Positions 6,298-9,855 of a stretch of 9,855 bases of DNA are shown in pieces. The DNA lies in the NCBI GenBank assembly GCA_964648705.1, contig CAZYOI010000021.1:1-9855 (forward strand), written 5' to 3'. The DNA comes from CAZDXV01 sp964648705 (lineage in GTDB: Bacteria > Patescibacteriota > Minisyncoccia > Minisyncoccales > GWA2-38-27). The notes under the pieces were generated by a model. It searched no databases and was not told the origin of the DNA. It saw only the letters and a program-made list of their open reading frames with translations. Position 1 is the stretch's first letter; each line of letters opens with the position of its first letter. The translations under genes and the position numbers were made by a program.

Positions 6298-7410
6298 ATG
6301 TCAAATTTAGTCCTTTATCGAAAATACAGGCCCCAGACCTTTTCTGAAATAGTGGGGCAGGAGCATATTGTTAAAACCCTGAAAAACGCTATATCTACAG
6401 GCAGCATTTCCCATGCCTACCTTTTTTCAGGTCCAAGGGGTTCCGGAAAGACAACTATTGCCAGATTGCTGGCTAAAGCCTTAAACTGCCGCAACAGAAA
6501 AGAGGGGGAGTCGGAACCCTGTAACAGCTGTTCTTCCTGCAAAGAGATAAAAGAAGGAAGATCTTTGGATATTATAGAGATTGATGCTGCCTCTCAAGGA
6601 GGAATAGAGGGAATAAGAGAATTGAGGGACGGAATTAAGTTTTCTCCTAATAAGGAAAAATACAAGGTCTTTATTATAGACGAATCTCATCAATTATCGA
6701 AAGACGCAGCCAACGCTCTCTTAAAAACATTAGAGGAGCCTCCTCCTCACGCTATCTTTATTTTGGCTACTACCGAAATCCACAAAATGATACCGACTAT
6801 TATATCCAGGTCCCAGAGGTTTGATTTTAGAAAGCTAACTCTAGAGGAGATTATAAGGAGACTGGAGTTTATAGTAAAAAAAGAGAAAGTTGATATAGAA
6901 AAGCCTATTTTAAAGCTTATAGCTCTTAACTCGGGGGGATCTTTAAGAGACGCGGAAAGTTTGCTTGATCAGGTTTTAGCTTTCAGGGGTGTTTTAAACG
7001 AGGAAATGGGGGTTAAAGAAGTTCAAGATCTTTTAGGAATAGCAGATACCGCCGTTTTAGCTGAATTTGTAGATTTTCTTTCAGACAAAAAAGGAAAGGA
7101 AGCAATTAACTTTCTTCAGGAGGTTTTTGATAAAGGGTATGATCCCCAGCAGTTCTCCAAGGCTTTAATAGGTTATTTAAGAAAGATACTTATCTTTAAG
7201 ATAGATCCTGATTCTTTAGATTCTTTAATCGTGGGTCTTACAAAAGAAGAACAGGAAAAACTTAAAGAGCTTTCAGAAAAGCTTAAAGGAAAAGATTTAA
7301 ACAAGCTTTTAGAGCTCTTTTTGGAAGCTGAAAACAAGATGAAATATGCTTCCATACCCCAGCTTCCTTTAGAACTCGCCATAGTTGACTTTATAGGGTT
7401 TGAGGGGTAG
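6298..7410 (+). CDS. dnaX: DNA polymerase III subunit gamma/tau (DnaX), gamma-length
   Basis: DnaX is the AAA+ ATPase of the clamp loader, which opens and places the beta sliding clamp on DNA. The 370-aa product begins with LVLYRKYRPQTFSEIVGQEHI (spanning 4-24). Motifs: Walker A GPRGSGKT (45-52), a zinc module with C64, C75, C78 and C81, Walker B VFIIDESH (124-131), sensor 1 LATTE (156-160), and the arginine-finger motif SRSQRF (170-175, R171), where the usual SRC cysteine is serine. Domains II and III follow and the protein stops at the end of the collar region. It is shorter than E. coli gamma (431 aa) and lacks the tau tail that binds DnaB and the polymerase core. Its ATG follows the gtrA stop by one base, with no Shine-Dalgarno, which suggests coupled translation. 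tRNA-Gln starts 13 bases after its stop. The A7 run at 6876-6882 is discussed under findings. Confidence 0.96.
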   Translation: MSNLVLYRKYRPQTFSEIVGQEHIVKTLKNAISTGSISHAYLFSGPRGSGKTTIARLLAKALNCRNRKEGESEPCNSCSSCKEIKEGRSLDIIEIDAASQGGIEGIRELRDGIKFSPNKEKYKVFIIDESHQLSKDAANALLKTLEEPPPHAIFILATTEIHKMIPTIISRSQRFDFRKLTLEEIIRRLEFIVKKEKVDIEKPILKLIALNSGGSLRDAESLLDQVLAFRGVLNEEMGVKEVQDLLGIADTAVLAEFVDFLSDKKGKEAINFLQEVFDKGYDPQQFSKALIGYLRKILIFKIDPDSLDSLIVGLTKEEQEKLKELSEKLKGKDLNKLLELFLEAENKMKYASIPQLPLELAIVDFIGFEG

Positions 7411-7423
7411 AATATATTGTTAT

Positions 7424-7494
7424 TGCCGGGTCGTCTAACGGTAAGACGCGAGATTTTGGATCTCGTTATCTGGGTTCGAGTCCTAGCCCGGCAG
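7424..7494 (+). tRNA. tRNA-Gln, anticodon UUG
   Basis: A complete cloverleaf of 71 bases can be drawn. Acceptor: TGCCGGG (7424-7430) with CCCGGCA (7487-7493). D stem: GTCT/AGAC (7433-7436, 7444-7447). Anticodon stem: CGAGA/TCTCG (7449-7453, 7461-7465) with loop TTTTGGA and anticodon TTG at 7456-7458. T stem: CTGGG/CCTAG (7470-7474, 7482-7486) with loop TTCGAGT. The discriminator is G7494. CCA is not encoded (GCCG follows), so CCA must be added enzymatically. It reads codons CAA and, by wobble, CAG. It lies directly after dnaX and is likely co-transcribed. It marks the left border of the AT-rich accessory region. Confidence 0.96.
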
Positions 7495-7510
7495 CCGAAA
7501 TCACACGCTA

Positions 7511-7576
7511 CGAACTTACTTTGTTGAGGGGGGAGCGAACTTGCTTCGTTCTTGCTAGAAAAAATTGCTTCGTTCT
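7511..7576 (+). repeat. Degenerate short repeats next to tRNA-Gln
   Basis: The 121-base gap between the tRNA and the next gene holds three related units at a 24-25 base step. CGAACTTACTTTGTT (7511-7525) and CGAACTTGCTTCGTT (7536-7550) match at 13 of 15 positions. TTGCTTCGTTCT occurs exactly at 7541-7552 and 7565-7576. A 7-bp stem with one G-U pair (7533-7539 with 7545-7551) can form in the middle unit. No U-tract follows, so it is not a standard terminator. The origin is unknown; possible remnants of an integration junction. Confidence 0.6.
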
Positions 7577-7615
7577 CACCCTTAATTTATACCTAAAAAT
7601 GGGGTTTAAAAAATT

Positions 7616-8431
7616 ATGGAAATATTTTTTATTGACGATTCTAACATATCTATTAATAAGAAGTTAGAATTTTTTTTGTACGGAGGAATTATAGTTGACG
7701 AGGAAGATATTCTTAAATTGGTAAAATTTTTATATAACCTAAAAAAGAATCAAGGCATCAAACAAGAAAGACCGATAAAGTGGGAAAATATTAACTGGCA
7801 TAAAGAAGGAATATTAGACCCCGAAAAATATAAGGATATTAAAAAAGAGGTTTTGGGTTTTATAGGTCAATCTTCTTGTAGGATTATTATTTATCTTGCG
7901 CCTCAATGTTTTTATCATAAGGTAGATACTAAGAAATTACAGCAGGAAACAAAATTTACTATTGATTCTGAAAAACAAATTGAAGCGTTAGAATTTGCCT
8001 TAAATGTTTGTCTTCAGAAATTTAATTCTTACCTTAGTGAAAATAATAGTTTAGGATTGGTCTTTGCTGATGAATTTGGAGGCAAAAAAATAAAAAAATA
8101 TTTAAAAAACTATTGTTTTTCTTTATGTCCAAAGGGGACAAGAATGTCAAACTTGGAACGTATAGTTTATCCGGTTATTAATATTGATTCTGAATATAGT
8201 GCGATACACCAAATTAACGATATTATTTTAGGTGCAGTTCAATATAGTTTAAAGGAGATTACTTATAATTTTATTCCTATGATTAAAAAGAATTTTTGGG
8301 GAGGAGAGAAACGAATTATCGGCAAGGGAATAAGTGTTTATCCTAAAAAAGCGAGAGCACAGGATATGGGAAAAAAACTGGAGACAATTCAAAATAAAAT
8401 TAAAAGACTAATTAAAAATGATTCAAAATAA
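7616..8431 (+). CDS. DUF3800-like predicted nuclease
   Basis: DUF3800 proteins are predicted RNase H-fold enzymes of unknown substrate, often found beside restriction or other defence genes. The 271-aa product shows the expected skeleton. A first beta strand ends in acidic residues (EIFFIDDSN, D7/D8), where the family usually has 'FIDESG'. A strand-turn YGGIIVDEEDI (22-32) follows, then PIKWENIN (53-60). A hydrophobic strand ends in an acid pair, LGLVFADEFGG (146-156, D152/E153). The C-terminal signature DSEYSAIHQINDIILGAV (191-208) matches the family's 'DS...Q.AD.iaGa' pattern. There is no signal peptide or membrane segment. The coding DNA is very AT-rich: only 27 G/C in the 120 bases at 7621-7740. 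It leads a close-packed set of four genes. The family call rests on motif reading; enzymatic activity is inferred. Confidence 0.78.
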   Translation: MEIFFIDDSNISINKKLEFFLYGGIIVDEEDILKLVKFLYNLKKNQGIKQERPIKWENINWHKEGILDPEKYKDIKKEVLGFIGQSSCRIIIYLAPQCFYHKVDTKKLQQETKFTIDSEKQIEALEFALNVCLQKFNSYLSENNSLGLVFADEFGGKKIKKYLKNYCFSLCPKGTRMSNLERIVYPVINIDSEYSAIHQINDIILGAVQYSLKEITYNFIPMIKKNFWGGEKRIIGKGISVYPKKARAQDMGKKLETIQNKIKRLIKNDSK

Positions 8432-8433
8432 TT

Positions 8434-8751
8434 ATGAAAATAATAAAAGAGAAAATTAGAGAAGACTTTAAGAGAGATACTTACTGGACGCGTATCCATT
8501 TTGAATCTGAAGATAAAAAAAATAAATCAACGGTAGTAACTTGTGCTTCTTGGGAGTATATAATGGACATTAATGGTGTTAACGATGTAAGGACTATTCA
8601 TTTAAATCAGTGGCTGAAAAGCGTGACTAAAAAATGGGAATCCTTAGGTGAGGGTATTTTCGATAAATCAATACATTATGATGTATATGCTAACACAGAT
8701 GAAGGTAAAGAAAATGGTTTGAAGTTTTTAAAAAAAGAAATAAAACCCTAG
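8434..8751 (+). CDS. Small hypothetical protein
   Basis: I do not recognise this 105-aa protein. It is soluble and mixed alpha/beta in appearance: a charged N-terminal helix (KIIKEKIREDFKRD), a strand-rich middle (YWTRIHFESED...STVVTCASWEYIMDING), an amphipathic helix (IHLNQWLKSVTKKWESLG) and a second strand-helix (HYDVYANTDEGKENGLKFLKKEI). There is one cysteine (C37), so no metal site is suggested. The ATG follows the upstream stop by two bases with no Shine-Dalgarno, which implies coupled translation with the DUF3800 gene. Base composition and close spacing support it as a real gene of the same cassette. Its position between a predicted nuclease and a zinc-finger protein might suit a partner or regulator, but nothing in the sequence proves this. 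Confidence 0.65.
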   Translation: MKIIKEKIREDFKRDTYWTRIHFESEDKKNKSTVVTCASWEYIMDINGVNDVRTIHLNQWLKSVTKKWESLGEGIFDKSIHYDVYANTDEGKENGLKFLKKEIKP

Positions 8752-8783
8752 ATATTTTAAAAAAGTTAGGACTTGCTAAAAAT

Positions 8784-9071
8784 ATGGAAATAATAATTTT
8801 GTTAATAGTCGGAAGTTTGATTCTGTGGGTAATTATTGGTGCCATTATTGAAAGTATAAGACAGCCGATTAGAAACAATGCAGCGAAAGAGGTGTTGGAA
8901 AATTTTGATATCCAAAAAGAAAAACAGAAAATTTTATCTATAAACAATAATCTTATATCGGAAGAAATGAAATGTCCAAGGTGTAATGGGGTGTTGGTAC
9001 GTCGTATCGGAAAGTTTGGTCAGTTCTGGGGTTGTAGTAATTTTCCGCGTTGCCATTTTACTAAAAAATAA
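8784..9071 (+). CDS. Membrane-anchored topoisomerase-type C4 zinc-finger protein
   Basis: The 95-aa product has an N-terminal membrane segment (residues 3-22, IIILLIVGSLILWVIIGAII), a charged linker of about 40 residues, and a C-terminal zinc ribbon of the kind that ends bacterial topoisomerase I. The ligands C64-x2-C67 and C84-x5-C90 surround GVLVRRIGKFGQFWGCSNFPRC-like sequence, where the G-F-x-G-C-S-x-F/Y-P-x-C core is typical. Such fingers bind single-stranded DNA in topoisomerase and are also found fused to Mrr- or NERD-type nucleases. Here it is a separate protein placed directly before a Mrr-like gene (9-base gap). An AGGA (8767-8770) lies 13 bases before the ATG, rather far for ribosome binding. 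The likely orientation puts the finger in the cytoplasm. Its role is inferred only from the family and neighbours. Confidence 0.82.
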   Translation: MEIIILLIVGSLILWVIIGAIIESIRQPIRNNAAKEVLENFDIQKEKQKILSINNNLISEEMKCPRCNGVLVRRIGKFGQFWGCSNFPRCHFTKK

Positions 9072-9080
9072 ACTTTAATT

Positions 9081-9855
9081 ATGGGATATTTTGAAGACAA
9101 GAAAAAAGAAATCGAAGATTTAGTTAAGCTTGTTCAACAAGAAAAGAGTCGTTTTGAAATTATTGCCAAGAAAGAGAGATCGGAATTCGATAGGAAAATG
9201 GAGAAAGAGAGATCGGAATTAAATAAGAAAATAGAATGGAATAAAAAATTAAGAGAAGGTGTTGAGCAAATGGCGGAAGAAAGACAAATCGGATTTCCTT
9301 GGCTTGCGAATGCCTATAAAGAACTTATTGCCCTAGAAGATAAGAAGCTAATCAGATATCTTAGAAATAAAAAACATCCCGCGATTAGGGCAAGCGAGAT
9401 TATTAAAGAACAAACACAATTAAAAAGGGAAGCGATAGGGGATAAAAAAATGGCAGAGTATTTAGTTGCTTATTACGAAAACATTGCTCCTTTCCTTATT
9501 GATTTAAAAGAAGAAGTGGATGTTGCTACCGAAAAAGAAAGAGCGTTATTAAAAGAATATTCAGAAGAAGAATTAGAAGATTACACTACTCGTTATTTAA
9601 CAAAAGAAGAATATAGAAAACTACCAGAAGCAGAGAAAAACCAAATGGCCCTTGATCGTTTCTGGAAAAGGCCAAAATCAAAGTGGTTAATTGGTCGCCT
9701 CTACGAAAGATATGTTGGCTACCTCTATGAGGAAAAAGGTTATGATGTAGAATATGTAGGCATATTCAAGGGTTTTGAGGATTTGGGTCGAGATTTAATT
9801 TGTAGAAAGAATAAAGAGTTTATAGTTATTCAATGTAAGAATTGGGCAAAATTCA
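9081..9855 (+). CDS. Mrr-like restriction endonuclease, partial (3' end outside window)
   Basis: My own translation from the ATG at 9081 stays open to the window edge, giving 258 residues and no stop. Residues 1-70 are a highly charged coiled coil with an 11-residue repeat (KERSEF/KERSEL). A middle block, GFPWLANAYKELIALEDKKL...KKHPAIRASEIIKE (71-110), is one I recall from other coiled-coil Mrr-type proteins. The final part is a PD-(D/E)XK nuclease core: GRLYERYVGYLYEEKGYDV (205-223, candidate E209), then GFEDLGRDLI (231-240, catalytic D238) and IVIQCKN (248-254, Q251-x-K253). Mrr-family enzymes cut DNA, often when it is modified. The gene starts 9 bases after the zinc-finger gene and shares its AT-rich style. 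The last catalytic strand is just inside the window, so the C-terminus and any further domain are unseen. Confidence 0.85.
   Translation, partial: MGYFEDKKKEIEDLVKLVQQEKSRFEIIAKKERSEFDRKMEKERSELNKKIEWNKKLREGVEQMAEERQIGFPWLANAYKELIALEDKKLIRYLRNKKHPAIRASEIIKEQTQLKREAIGDKKMAEYLVAYYENIAPFLIDLKEEVDVATEKERALLKEYSEEELEDYTTRYLTKEEYRKLPEAEKNQMALDRFWKRPKSKWLIGRLYERYVGYLYEEKGYDVEYVGIFKGFEDLGRDLICRKNKEFIVIQCKNWAKF
9171..9220 (+). repeat. 17-bp direct repeat at 33-base step in the coiled-coil region
   Basis: AAAGAGAGATCGGAATT occurs exactly at 9171-9187 and 9204-9220. The 33-base step equals 11 residues, three turns of a coiled-coil helix, and encodes KERSE twice. It suggests that the coiled coil grew by in-frame duplication. 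Confidence 0.85.

Noticed and set aside
7533..7551. Stem-loop after tRNA-Gln as an intrinsic terminator
   Set aside because: The stem is short with a G-U pair and is not followed by a U-tract.
7511..7576. CRISPR array
   Set aside because: The repeats are short, diverged and only two to three in number, with no spacer structure and no cas genes nearby.
7565..7593. TTGCTT-17-TATACC as the promoter of the DUF3800 cassette
   Set aside because: Both boxes match the consensus poorly and AT-rich DNA gives many equal candidates. No convincing promoter could be chosen.

Overview
The window looks like a chromosomal segment of a small-genome, AT-rich bacterium, most likely a member of the Patescibacteria/CPR (Parcubacteria-like). 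This is inferred from the tightly packed genes with few Shine-Dalgarno sites, a compact 370-aa DnaX, a CysRS with an RMGKS signature, a GtrA-type membrane protein, and a hypothetical protein of a type I recall from Parcubacteria genomes (the 'CPAEVGPQLRLQY' family). All ORFs fit the standard code. The assignment is not proven by sequence alone.

Layout. (1) Positions 48-4712, minus strand: a probable operon cysS-dnaB-recR (cysteinyl-tRNA synthetase, replicative helicase, recombination mediator). It has a promoter so close to the cysS ATG that the mRNA may be leaderless. dnaB is split by a 426-aa intein (875-2152) that keeps its splicing residues and both LAGLIDADG endonuclease aspartates. A perfect consensus promoter (TTGACA-17-TATAAT) sits just after recR and fires leftward out of the window. 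(2) Positions 4756-5581, plus strand: a self-contained cassette with its own promoter, a leader hairpin, a good ribosome-binding site, one GC-richer hypothetical gene carrying an exact 27-bp tandem duplication, and an intrinsic terminator. (3) Positions 5643-7494, plus strand: gtrA-like membrane protein, dnaX (gamma/tau clamp loader, gamma length only) starting one base after the gtrA stop, then tRNA-Gln(UUG). (4) Positions 7511-7576: short degenerate repeats next to the tRNA. (5) Positions 7616-9855, plus strand, clearly more AT-rich at its start: DUF3800-type predicted nuclease, a 105-aa unknown, a membrane-anchored topoisomerase-type C4 zinc-finger protein, and a Mrr-like PD-(D/E)XK restriction endonuclease cut by the window edge.

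How the genes fit together. Regions 1-3 are housekeeping genes: replication (DnaB, DnaX), repair (RecR) and translation (CysRS, tRNA-Gln). Region 5 looks like an accessory island that begins at a tRNA gene, a common integration point. It pairs two predicted nucleases with a separate zinc finger and an unknown protein, so a defence role is plausible but unproven. The points most worth following up are the DnaB intein, the tRNA-adjacent four-gene cassette, and the recently duplicated palindromic repeat in the hypothetical gene.
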